Assembly (NCBI RefSeq): GCF_900090245.1
Contig: NZ_FMDN01000017.1
Location: forward strand, 1 to 64,000
DNA length: 64,000 nucleotides
Direction of reading: 5' to 3'
Source of the DNA: Micromonospora halophytica
Lineage (GTDB): Bacteria; Actinomycetota; Actinomycetes; Mycobacteriales; Micromonosporaceae
Below, piece after piece: positions 16,814 to 24,664 of the stretch (its first letter is position 1; every line of letters starts with the position of its first letter). The position numbers and the translations under genes were made by a program. The notes below the pieces were generated by a model, which saw nothing but the letters and a program-made list of their open reading frames with translations, made no database searches and was not told the DNA's origin.

Positions 16814-17922
16814 GGTGCTCCCGGATGTGGCAGGGCGGCGACGACTTCGAACTGCTGTCCGCGCGGGCCGGCGGTGAATGTGCCGCCGGCCAGGCGTACG
16901 CGCTCGGCCAGGCCGGCCAGGCCGGCCAGGCCGGCGCCGCTGCCTGCGCCGCCGCGCCGCTCGGGCGGCAGCGGGTTGGTGACGGTGACGGTCGTCGAGT
17001 CGTCCGCACTGGACAGACGGATATGCACGGGCGTAGCCGGGGCATGTTTCGTGGCGTTGGTGAGCGCCTCCTGGACGACCCGGTACGCCACCCGATCGAC
17101 ATCGGCTGGGAGGTCGTCGCCGGTTCGCTCCACCGTCACCGCCACCCCGGCCTGCTGCGCACGATCGGCGAGGTCTCCGATCCGGCCGGCGTCCGGTTCC
17201 AGCGGTGCCGGCGTACCCGCACGGAGGACGGTGATGATCTCGGCCAGGCGACGGGTCGCGGCGCCGGCGCCCGCGCGCAGCTCGGTGGCCACGGCCCGGT
17301 GCCGTTCGTCCAGGTCGGGCACCATCTCCAGGGCCGCGGCGCGCAGCGCGAGCAGACTGAGCTCGTGCCCGAGCGTGTCGTGCATGTCGCGGGCGATGCG
17401 CGCGCGCTCCTGGAGCCGGGCCCGCTCGGCGCTGAGCGCCACGAGCTGGTCCTGCTGGCGCAGGATGCGCCCGAGCGCCCACGGCAGGGCGACGACCAGG
17501 GCGAGCATGAGCAGACCGGACCCCCACCCGCCGCCGGCGGCCAGGCCGTAGGCGATGTCCAGCAGCGCGGCGACGCCGAACACGGCCAGCGCGGGCGTGG
17601 GCCGTGGGGTGCGGCGCCCGGCCAGCAGGCTGATCACGAACAGCGCCGCGCCGAGCGCGGCGCTCCACACCGGCACCGAGTCGCGGATCACCAGGCCTGC
17701 GGCCAGGCTGGTGGCCGCGCAGATCACCACCGACAGCATCGGGTACGCCCGAAGCAGCGCCGTTGCGGCCAGCGGGGCGATCACCCCACCGGCGGTCGCC
17801 CACCACGGCAGCGTCCCCCGCCCGAGGACGATGGCCGCGAGGAGCAGTGCCAGCGCGGCCGACGCCCACGGTGGGGCGGGTGACCGACGCAGCCACCCGC
17901 CCCGCACGTTCGTCACGATCAT
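16810..17922 (-). CDS. Two-component sensor histidine kinase (HisKA_3 type)
   Basis: A 370-residue kinase with about five N-terminal membrane segments and no large extracellular domain, a dimerisation box RIARDMHDTLGHELSLL with phospho-acceptor His181, and a HATPase domain with N-box VVQEALTNATKHAP and a G-box reading GAGLAGLAGLAERV. The G-box is usually GxGLxGLxERV; here an extra GLA, encoded by a 9-bp tandem repeat, lengthens it. Such intramembrane-sensing kinases often respond to envelope stress. ATG at 17922 overlaps the stop of the upstream gene by 4 nt. Confidence 0.88.
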   Translation of the reverse strand: MIVTNVRGGWLRRSPAPPWASAALALLLAAIVLGRGTLPWWATAGGVIAPLAATALLRAYPMLSVVICAATSLAAGLVIRDSVPVWSAALGAALFVISLLAGRRTPRPTPALAVFGVAALLDIAYGLAAGGGWGSGLLMLALVVALPWALGRILRQQDQLVALSAERARLQERARIARDMHDTLGHELSLLALRAAALEMVPDLDERHRAVATELRAGAGAATRRLAEIITVLRAGTPAPLEPDAGRIGDLADRAQQAGVAVTVERTGDDLPADVDRVAYRVVQEALTNATKHAPATPVHIRLSSADDSTTVTVTNPLPPERRGGAGSGAGLAGLAGLAERVRLAGGTFTAGPRGQQFEVVAALPHPGAP

Positions 17923-19409
17923 GACGGTACCGGCTCGCCGAACGTGGCCTGCGCGAACTCGGCGGGCACGTCCGTGTGACGGGACTTGGCCAGAGCCGAG
18001 ACCCGGGTGACGAACACGCACAGGTTCGCGACCGCAGCCACCGTGGTCCAGGCGACCAGTGGGAACGTGTAGTAGACCAACTGCGCGAAGGTGATGTCCC
18101 GCCCGCCGCCGACGACTTGGCCGAGCAGGTCGGGCAGCGTCACGAGCAGCACGGCCGGGATCAGCCGGGGCGTCAGGCGTACCACGGGCCGCCAGAGGGG
18201 CTCGGCGGCGAACCGGCGCGTCCAAGCGCCGTTGCGGCTCAGGTCACGGATGCCGAGCGCCACGCTGAGCAGGGTCAGCCCCGCCAGGCTGAGGTCGACG
18301 ATGAGCCGGATCGGCGCGGGCTTGTCCGGAGTGCCGCCGGTCACCAGTTCGGCGAGGGCGTCGGCGAGCTCGTCGGTGCCCTCGTTGCCCAGGCCGATGC
18401 CGCTGTTGCCCAGGACGGCGATGCCGTGGCCCGACGGCAGCAGCAGTTGGCTGGCGGTGTAGGTGAACCACACACCGTTGTGGTGTACCCGGCCGTCGTG
18501 GTCCCGTTTCCAGCCAAGAGCGTAGGTCGCCCCCTCTGCCGGCGTGTGCATGGCGGTGAGGTTCGCCGCGGAGACCAGCCGGGGGCCGTTCCCGTTCTGC
18601 ATGATGAGCCACTTCGCCATGTCGGTCGCGGTGGTGATCACGCCGTCGGAGCCGGCGACGAACCGTTCCGGTTCGGCCGCCGCAATGGTCGCCCCGTACG
18701 CGTACGTGTGGCCATCGAGTACCCGCGGGTCGGTGGTCTGGGTGATGCTGACCGTGGACTGCATGCCCAGTGGCACGAACACCCGATCGCGCAGGTGGTC
18801 GGCGAGCGGCTGCCCCGAGACCACCTCGACCAGTCGTGCCGCCAGGTGGTAGTTCGTGTTCGTGTACTTGTACGCGGTGCCGGGGTCAGTCGCCAAGGTG
18901 GCCCGCTGAGCTCGCTGCTGCGCCCCGGCCGGGGAATCGGGCTGCGGCAGGCTCTTCTCCCGCAGGGTCATGTCGGTGATCCCGGAGGTCTGGTTCAGCA
19001 GTTCGCGTACGGTGATCCGGCTACCGCGTGCGTCGTCGATCCGGAAGTCCGGCAGGTACCGGGTGACCGGCGCGTCCAGCTCGACCTTCCCGGCCTCCAC
19101 CAGTTGCATCACGGCGAGAGCGGTGAACGACTTGCTGACCGAGGCGATCGGCATCGGCGTGGTCGCGGTCACCGGGGCCCCGGACGAGTCGTGCCCGTCA
19201 CCTCCGGCGTACAGCACGAGGTCACCGTGGGTGATCGCCACGGCGATCCCCGGATAGCCGGCCCGGCCGGCGAAGTCCCGCACCACCCGTTCGACGGCGT
19301 CCGGCGATGCTTGCGCCGGGCCGGTCGCCGTCGCCGGGCCGATCCCCACGAGTGCTGCCATTCCTGCGGCGCCCGTCACCACCATGCCCTGCCACCAGCG
19401 AACCCCCAC
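17919..19409 (-). CDS. Membrane-anchored serine beta-lactamase-fold hydrolase
   Basis: A 496-residue protein of the class C/EstB-like beta-lactamase superfamily. A signal peptide is followed by the catalytic domain with S90-V-S-K93, a YTN motif (YKYTNTNYHLAARLVE) and a third motif near VHHNGVWFTY rather than the usual KTG. Three hydrophobic helices form the last ~130 residues, so the enzyme is held at the membrane facing outward. These proteins may be peptidoglycan DD-peptidases, esterases or lactamases. The stop overlaps the kinase start, making a three-gene operon, and it may inform the kinase about wall state. GTG 19409 is used; an in-frame ATG lies at residue 9. Confidence 0.82.
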   Translation of the reverse strand: MGVRWWQGMVVTGAAGMAALVGIGPATATGPAQASPDAVERVVRDFAGRAGYPGIAVAITHGDLVLYAGGDGHDSSGAPVTATTPMPIASVSKSFTALAVMQLVEAGKVELDAPVTRYLPDFRIDDARGSRITVRELLNQTSGITDMTLREKSLPQPDSPAGAQQRAQRATLATDPGTAYKYTNTNYHLAARLVEVVSGQPLADHLRDRVFVPLGMQSTVSITQTTDPRVLDGHTYAYGATIAAAEPERFVAGSDGVITTATDMAKWLIMQNGNGPRLVSAANLTAMHTPAEGATYALGWKRDHDGRVHHNGVWFTYTASQLLLPSGHGIAVLGNSGIGLGNEGTDELADALAELVTGGTPDKPAPIRLIVDLSLAGLTLLSVALGIRDLSRNGAWTRRFAAEPLWRPVVRLTPRLIPAVLLVTLPDLLGQVVGGGRDITFAQLVYYTFPLVAWTTVAAVANLCVFVTRVSALAKSRHTDVPAEFAQATFGEPVPS

Positions 19410-19985
19410 CGCCTGCTCCGATCATGTCGATGAACGTCAGCAACGCTACGAATCAGCAGGGGGCCACCACCCGACCCGGTCGGCAGCGGCCACCCCTGAC
19501 TTTCGTCGGGCGGAGTGCCAGCGCCGATCCGGACCGGTCGCGACCGGCGGTCGGCCACAGTGGCTCGCGTTGACACCGGTTGCCCCCGTTGGCATCCGCT
19601 GGAGGGCACACCGCGCACTCGTCGAAGATCATGCATGTCACCGCTCTGCCGGGGCCCGGGAGCCGCCGGTCGGCAGGAGCCCGCCTCGGCGGCATCCCTG
19701 CGGGGGCTTCGAACGCTGGCGAAGACGACGTCGGCCACGGCTCTGCGCCGGCCGCTGACCACGCGATCGACTTTGCCGAATCTTGGCGACCCCAGGGGGT
19801 CCTGCTGCCCACGCCTTGACCGAGAGATCGGCGAATGTGAACGTCTCATGGCTCGGGCGTGAACGTGCCGAGCCGACCGGCGAATCCCCCATTCGCCGTG
19901 GCGGCGCGGCAGCACCGCGCATTCGCCGCCCGGGCGCCTCTCAACCCCCATCGCGCACGTCCTACTGCGCAAACGAGGAGTCACC
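19410..19985. promoter_or_regulatory. Intergenic region with CGGCGAAT repeat cluster before the M4 protease
   Basis: No gene was found. Between 19829 and 19928 the octamer CGGCGAAT occurs four times: plus strand at 19829 and 19878, minus strand at 19891 and 19921. The middle two form a perfect 8-bp inverted repeat with a CCCCC loop (19878-19898). A TTGACC at 19816 could be a -35. The cluster ends 57 nt before the protease start and may be an operator array or an RNA structure. Confidence 0.4.
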
Positions 19986-22304
19986 ATGAGACGCAGATCC
20001 GGTACGGCCGGGCTCGCGCTGGCCGTGGTCGCCGCCGTGGCGATCGCCGCCCCGGCCGCCTCGGCTGCCCCGTCGCCGTCGCCCACCCCCGCGAGTCCGC
20101 AGTCGCGGGCGCTCGCCGCCGCCGACCTGGCCGCCGCGAGCGGCCTGGACGCCCTGGCGAAGGGCCCCTACGAACGGTACGACCGGCAGATCGTGACGCC
20201 CTGGGTGAACGGGCTCTACTCGATCGGCTACGAGCGCACCTACCGCGGCCTGCCCGTCATCGGCGGGGACGCCGTCGTGCTGGCCGACGGGCAGGGCCGG
20301 GTACGCGCCGTCCAGGGCGCCACCTCCACCCGGATCACCGTTCCGACCACCCCGACGGTCAGCGGTGACACGGCCGAGGCCACCGCCCGCAAGCAGTTGG
20401 CGAAGGTCGACCGAGTCGACTCCCGACGGCTCGTGGTTCACGTGCGCGGCGACGTCGCCCGCCTGGCCTGGGAGATCGTCCTGACCGGCGCGACCAGCAG
20501 CGGGGAGAGCCGGCCGCACGTCTTCGTCGACGCCAGGACCGGCGCGCTGCTCGCCACGAACGACGACGTGAAGCACGGCACGGGCACCGGCAAGTGGAAC
20601 GGTCCGAACCCGCTGACCATCAACACGACGTCCTCCGGCGGCACGTACTCGATGCGTGATCCGAGCCGCCCCAACCTGTCCTGCGCCGACTACAGCACCG
20701 GCACGGTGTTCTCCGGGTCCGACGACAACTGGGGCAACGGGGTCGGGACCAACAAGGAGACCGGCTGCGTCGACGCCATGTTCGCGGCGCAGAAGGAATG
20801 GGACATGCTCCGCGACTGGCTCGGCCGCAACGGGCACGACGGCAACGGCGGCAGCTTCCAGACCCGGGTCGGGCTCAGCCAGGTCAACGCCACCTGGAAC
20901 GGCAGCCGGGTCTCCATCGGCTACAACAACGACCGGAACTGGATCTCGTCGCTGGACGTCGTCGCCCACGAGTACGGGCACGCGATCGACCAGTACACCC
21001 CGGGCGGTGCCTCCGGCGACGAGCTGGGCGAGTTCGTCTCCGACGTCTTCGGCGCACTCACCGAGGCGTACGTGAACGAGCCGGCGCCGTACGACACGCC
21101 GGACTTCCTCGTCGGCGAGACCATCAACCTGGTCGGCAACGGCCCGATCCGCAACATGTACAACCCGTCGGCGCTGGGCGACCCGAACTGCTACAGCTCC
21201 TCGATCCCGAACACCGAGACGCACGCGGCGGCCGGTCCTGGTAACCACTGGTTCTACCTGCTCTCCGAGGGTTCGAACCCGGGCAACGGCAAGCCGAGCA
21301 GCTCTACCTGCAACGGCACCACGCTGACCGGGGTGGGCATCCAGACCGCCGGCAAGATCTTCTACGGCGGCATGCTGCTCAAGACCTCGAACATGAACTA
21401 CCTGAGGTTCCGGACCGCGACGCTGACCGCGGCGAAGAACCTGGACCCGACCTGCAACCTCTACAACAAGACCAAGGCAGCGTGGAACGCGGTGAGCGTC
21501 CCGGCGCAAACCGCCGACCCGAGCTGCACCGGCACCCCGGGCAACGACTTCTCGCTGTCGGTGAGCCCGACCTCCGGCAGCGTCGCCCCCGGCGCGTCGA
21601 CCAGCGCGACGGTCGGCACCGTGACCACCAGCGGCAGTGCCCAGACGGTCAGCCTGTCGGCGTCGGGCGCGCCGAGCGGGGTGACGGTCAGCTTCAGCCC
21701 TTCCTCGGTGCAGTCCGGGTCGTCGTCGACGATGACCGTCAGCGCCGCGTCGACCGCCCCGGCCGGCACCTACACCATCACCGTGACCGGGACCGGCTCC
21801 ACCACGCACACCGCGACGTACACCCTGACGGTGACCGGTACGGGTGGTTGTTCGGGTGGCCAGTTGATCGGTAACGGCGGTTTCGAGTCGGGTTCGGCGC
21901 CGTGGACGGCGACGTCGGGTGTGATCACGAGTTCGTCGAGTCAGCCGGCGCGGACGGGGTCGTACAAGGCGTGGCTGGACGGGTACGGCCGCGCGCACAC
22001 GGACTCGTTGTCGCAGTCGGTGAGTATTCCGGCGGGGTGCAGCAGCTACACGTTGTCGTTCTGGCTGCACATCGACACGGCGGAGACGACGTCGTCGACG
22101 GCGTACGACAAGTTGACCGTTCAGGTCGGGTCCGCGACGGTGGCGACGTACTCGAACTTGAACGCGGCGGCCGGTTACGTGCAGCGCACCTTCAACGTGG
22201 CCTCGTACGCCGGACAGACGGTGACGGTCAGGTTCACCGGCGTGGAGGACTCGTCCCTGCAGACCAGCTTCGTCATCGACGACGTGACCCTGCAGGCCAG
22301 CTAG
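19986..22304 (+). CDS. Secreted M4 (thermolysin-like) neutral metalloprotease
   Basis: A 772-residue exoprotease. It has a signal peptide (ends APAASAAP), an FTP/PepSY propeptide (residues ~40-185), and a catalytic domain with zinc site H328-E-Y-G-H332, third ligand Glu349 (GEFVSDVFG) and the acid/base-His region THAAAGPGNHWFYLL. The spacing from His332 to Glu349 is three residues shorter than in thermolysin. After residue 520 come a beta-sandwich (NDFSLSVSPTSGSVAPG) and a C-terminal lectin-like domain (GGFESGSAPW ... FVIDDVTLQAS). GAGGAG lies 6 nt before the ATG. It degrades extracellular protein and is probably self-processed. Confidence 0.93.
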   Translation: MRRRSGTAGLALAVVAAVAIAAPAASAAPSPSPTPASPQSRALAAADLAAASGLDALAKGPYERYDRQIVTPWVNGLYSIGYERTYRGLPVIGGDAVVLADGQGRVRAVQGATSTRITVPTTPTVSGDTAEATARKQLAKVDRVDSRRLVVHVRGDVARLAWEIVLTGATSSGESRPHVFVDARTGALLATNDDVKHGTGTGKWNGPNPLTINTTSSGGTYSMRDPSRPNLSCADYSTGTVFSGSDDNWGNGVGTNKETGCVDAMFAAQKEWDMLRDWLGRNGHDGNGGSFQTRVGLSQVNATWNGSRVSIGYNNDRNWISSLDVVAHEYGHAIDQYTPGGASGDELGEFVSDVFGALTEAYVNEPAPYDTPDFLVGETINLVGNGPIRNMYNPSALGDPNCYSSSIPNTETHAAAGPGNHWFYLLSEGSNPGNGKPSSSTCNGTTLTGVGIQTAGKIFYGGMLLKTSNMNYLRFRTATLTAAKNLDPTCNLYNKTKAAWNAVSVPAQTADPSCTGTPGNDFSLSVSPTSGSVAPGASTSATVGTVTTSGSAQTVSLSASGAPSGVTVSFSPSSVQSGSSSTMTVSAASTAPAGTYTITVTGTGSTTHTATYTLTVTGTGGCSGGQLIGNGGFESGSAPWTATSGVITSSSSQPARTGSYKAWLDGYGRAHTDSLSQSVSIPAGCSSYTLSFWLHIDTAETTSSTAYDKLTVQVGSATVATYSNLNAAAGYVQRTFNVASYAGQTVTVRFTGVEDSSLQTSFVIDDVTLQAS

Positions 22305-22318
22305 GCGGAACGGGGGGT

Positions 22319-22341
22319 GGGGTGGGCCAGCGGCCCACCCC
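22319..22341 (+). terminator. Hairpin terminator after the M4 protease
   Basis: GGGGTGGGCC (22319-22328), loop AGC, GGCCCACCCC (22332-22341): a perfect 10-bp stem 15 nt after the stop codon, without a T-tract, as is common in actinobacteria. Confidence 0.7.
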
Positions 22342-22530
22342 ACCCGCTCACCTGACGGGCAGGCCCTCCGTGCCGGCGTCCGTCAGCGAGCAGGTCGGCG
22401 TGCGGCCGTGCGGTCAGAGGAGGCTGCACGCGCCGTGCCCGCAGGGCGGTGCGCTCAGCGCGCCCGGTTCCCGCATCGACGGGTGAATGTCCCACCTGGA
22501 CTTACGGACTTCGCCCCGGCCCGCCCTGCG

Positions 22531-22556
22531 GGCCCGGAGCCAGGTGGCTCCGGGCC
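22531..22556 (-). terminator. Hairpin terminator after the CBM2 esterase
   Basis: GGCCCGGAGCC and its complement form an 11-bp perfect stem with an AGGT loop, 16 nt past the stop of the convergent esterase gene. With the neighbouring hairpin at 22319 it separates the two convergent units. Confidence 0.7.
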
Positions 22557-22571
22557 CTGGGTCTGCCGTGC

Positions 22572-23831
22572 TCAGGGACTGGTGCAGGTGATGTTGCTGG
22601 GCGGAGTGGCCCCGTTGCCGGTGGCGGTGAACCCGAAGGTGGTCGAGGCGTTCGGCCCCAACGTGCCGTTGTAGGGGGCGTTCCTGACGGTGACGTTGCC
22701 GGTGGTGCCCGTGTTGGTGCCGTTCCAGAGGCTGCTGATGACCTGGCCACTGGCCAGGGTCAGACGTACGGTCCAGCCGTTGACTGTGGTGGCGGTGTCG
22801 TTGGCCACGGTGACCTCACCCTGGAAGCCACCGGGCCAACTGTTGACCGTGCTGTAGGTGGCGGCGCAGTTGCCCGGCTCGCCGGTCGGCGGGGGCGTGG
22901 TCGGCGGCGTGGTCGTGGGGGGCGTGGTGGACTGGAACTGGGTGAAGAATCTCCAGATTTCCGCCGAGGTCCAGGTCCTGGAGTCGTTGGGGCTGGACGA
23001 TCCGTCGACCGGACTGGGGGTGTGGTCTCCGTCGAACGCGGCCCACTGCACCGGGTAGCCGGCTCGGCAGCCAGAGTAGGTGGTGGTGATGTGGGTGAGG
23101 CTGCCTCGGCTCGGCTCGCGCGGGTCCTGTGCGGTGCAGCCGTTGTTCCTGACGAACGCGTCGCGCAGTGACCGGCCCATGGAGATGTTCAGCACGCTGT
23201 CGTAGGTGCCGTGGATGCCGAAGTAGGCGACGGGTTGGGTACCGCCGTCACATCCGCTGAGGTTGGCGCCGGACAGGACGGTGACTGCGCGGACGACGGT
23301 GGGCCGAGCGCAGGCCACCGCGTAGCTCATGGCCCCGCCGTAGCTCCAACCGAGCGCGAAGCGCTGGGTCGTGTCAACGCAGAGGTCGTTCTCGATCTGT
23401 TGGGTAATGTCGTCGAAGAGGGCCAGGTCCCGACCGTTGGTGTTGGCCCAGCCGGCGTCGATACCCTGGGGTGCGACGAAGATGGTGCTGTTGTTCGACA
23501 GCGGCGCGAGCCCGTAGTAGCCGGCTGAGGCGACGTTGCTGGCCGAGCCGTTCAGCCAGTGGAAGCCGAAGATCAGCCGGTAGGGGTGGTTTCTGTCGTA
23601 CCCGTCCGGGATCCGCAGGATGTAGCTGCGATTCTGTCCGCTGCTCTGAATCGTGCGTGTCCCGCTGGTGAGCGTGGGGGCCCTGCCACAGCCTGCGGTC
23701 GTCGCGAGGGCGCCGTTCGTCGCGGCCACCGCCGCTCCGCGGAAGCCGCCGCCCAGCGCGCCGCCGGCGGTCGCCGCGAGGAGAACCGCCGCGGCCGCGA
23801 TGGATGAGAGGAAGTGTCTCTGGTTCACCAT
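22572..23831 (-). CDS. Secreted CE1-type esterase (PHB depolymerase/feruloyl esterase-like) with CBM2
   Basis: A 419-residue secreted enzyme. After the signal peptide, an alpha/beta-hydrolase of the LpqC/PHB-depolymerase and feruloyl/acetylxylan esterase group contains the nucleophile elbow GWSYGGAM, YFGIHGTYD and AAFDGDHTPSP (active-site Asp/His region). A Thr/Pro linker (TTPPTTTPPTTPPPTG) leads to a C-terminal cellulose-binding CBM2 (CAATYSTVNSWPGGFQGEV ... GFTATGNG). The CBM2 argues for action on plant cell-wall esters rather than PHB. AAGGAG lies 8 nt before the ATG. It sits beside arabinofuranosidase and cellulase genes, supporting a role in hemicellulose breakdown. Confidence 0.88.
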   Translation of the reverse strand: MVNQRHFLSSIAAAAVLLAATAGGALGGGFRGAAVAATNGALATTAGCGRAPTLTSGTRTIQSSGQNRSYILRIPDGYDRNHPYRLIFGFHWLNGSASNVASAGYYGLAPLSNNSTIFVAPQGIDAGWANTNGRDLALFDDITQQIENDLCVDTTQRFALGWSYGGAMSYAVACARPTVVRAVTVLSGANLSGCDGGTQPVAYFGIHGTYDSVLNISMGRSLRDAFVRNNGCTAQDPREPSRGSLTHITTTYSGCRAGYPVQWAAFDGDHTPSPVDGSSSPNDSRTWTSAEIWRFFTQFQSTTPPTTTPPTTPPPTGEPGNCAATYSTVNSWPGGFQGEVTVANDTATTVNGWTVRLTLASGQVISSLWNGTNTGTTGNVTVRNAPYNGTLGPNASTTFGFTATGNGATPPSNITCTSP

Positions 23832-24370
23832 TGCTCGACTCCTTGCCGTTGGTCGTCCTGTGCCGGTGGTGCTGCGCGTGGTCGACCCGGCGATCGCCGG
23901 CCGTGCCCCCGCTGGGGCAGCGGGATGCGGATGACGACTCGCACCACGCTTCTCGCCGCCGTCAGCGAGTCGCTCGGCCGGTGGGCGCGACCGTCCCAGC
24001 GCGGGCGGGACGACGGCTCTGCCGGCGGACGGGTCGGTGAGGCGTTGACGGATTTCTCAGGTGCTGCCTGGTGGCGGCATGGCGACGCCCCTTCCGTTGC
24101 GGGCCGGCGTGCTCCTGCAGACCGGTGCTGCGTACACGGGTGACGTGCGGGCCGTCCGTCGGTGCCGGGGTCGCCTGCGAGAGGGCACGGGAAGCGGGGC
24201 ATGCGGCCGGAGCGAGGTCGTCCGACGACCGCCTGCGGTCGCCTGGCACCGGTGGAGCGGCCCGGACTGGTCACCGGCCGGCGAGGCGGTGGGAGGGCGT
24301 GCCCTCGGCGTGCCTCTGCCGACTGACTGAGGTGACTGGGAGCGCGCCCTTCGCTCCCGCACCGGAAGAT

Positions 24371-24392
24371 AGCATGTTATCGATAACATGCT
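24371..24392. promoter_or_regulatory. Perfect LacI-like operator (O1) upstream of GH62
   Basis: A 22-bp perfect palindrome: left arm AGCATGTTATC, right arm GATAACATGCT. The core TGTTATCGATAACA has the central CG and TGTTA/TAACA arms typical of LacI/GalR-family operators in actinobacterial sugar regulons. It lies 273 nt before the GH62 start, too far for a simple roadblock, so looping with the downstream sites is plausible. Confidence 0.65.
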
Positions 24393-24443
24393 CAACTGAC
24401 CGAACTGCGGGAGAGGCCGCAGCGGACCCCGGAACATTCCGAC

Positions 24444-24472
24444 TTGACGCACGACATGTTATCGCTCACAGT
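24444..24472 (+). promoter_or_regulatory. Candidate GH62 promoter with LacI-like half operator (O2)
   Basis: TTGACG (24444-24449) and CACAGT (24467-24472) are separated by 17 bp. The spacer and -10 overlap TGTTATCGCTCACA (24457-24470), which keeps the left arm and CG centre of O1 and a degenerate right arm. A repressor bound here would block polymerase. The -10 match is weak. Confidence 0.45.
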
Positions 24473-24566
24473 CGATGACTGAGGACGGCGACGCCTGTGG
24501 CTTACCGGGCAAGCCTGCTTCGCCGGACCCTGGATCAGGCGTACGCCAGGACGTGCGGAGAGGTCC

Positions 24567-24580
24567 TGTTAGCGCTGACA
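24567..24580. promoter_or_regulatory. LacI-like operator (O3) near the GH62 start
   Basis: TGTTAGCGCTGACA is a palindrome with one mismatch and the classic GCGC centre of LacI-family operators. It lies 84 nt upstream of the GH62 ATG and would lie inside the transcribed leader if the O2 promoter is used. Confidence 0.6.
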
Positions 24581-24664
24581 TTCTCCCCGCGTGTGCCTGG
24601 CCATGCGTCGCGGTGCGCCCATCCTCGGGCGGACCGTTCGGCTCTTGGTCACTGAAGGAGGATC

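Larger units (their letters stand above)
23832..24664. other. Long intergenic region between esterase and GH62 genes
   Basis: No gene was recognised in these 833 bp. The 3' half carries three LacI-like operator sequences and a candidate promoter for the GH62 gene, described separately. The 5' half holds the divergent esterase's leader; no operator-like palindrome was seen there. Confidence 0.5.
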
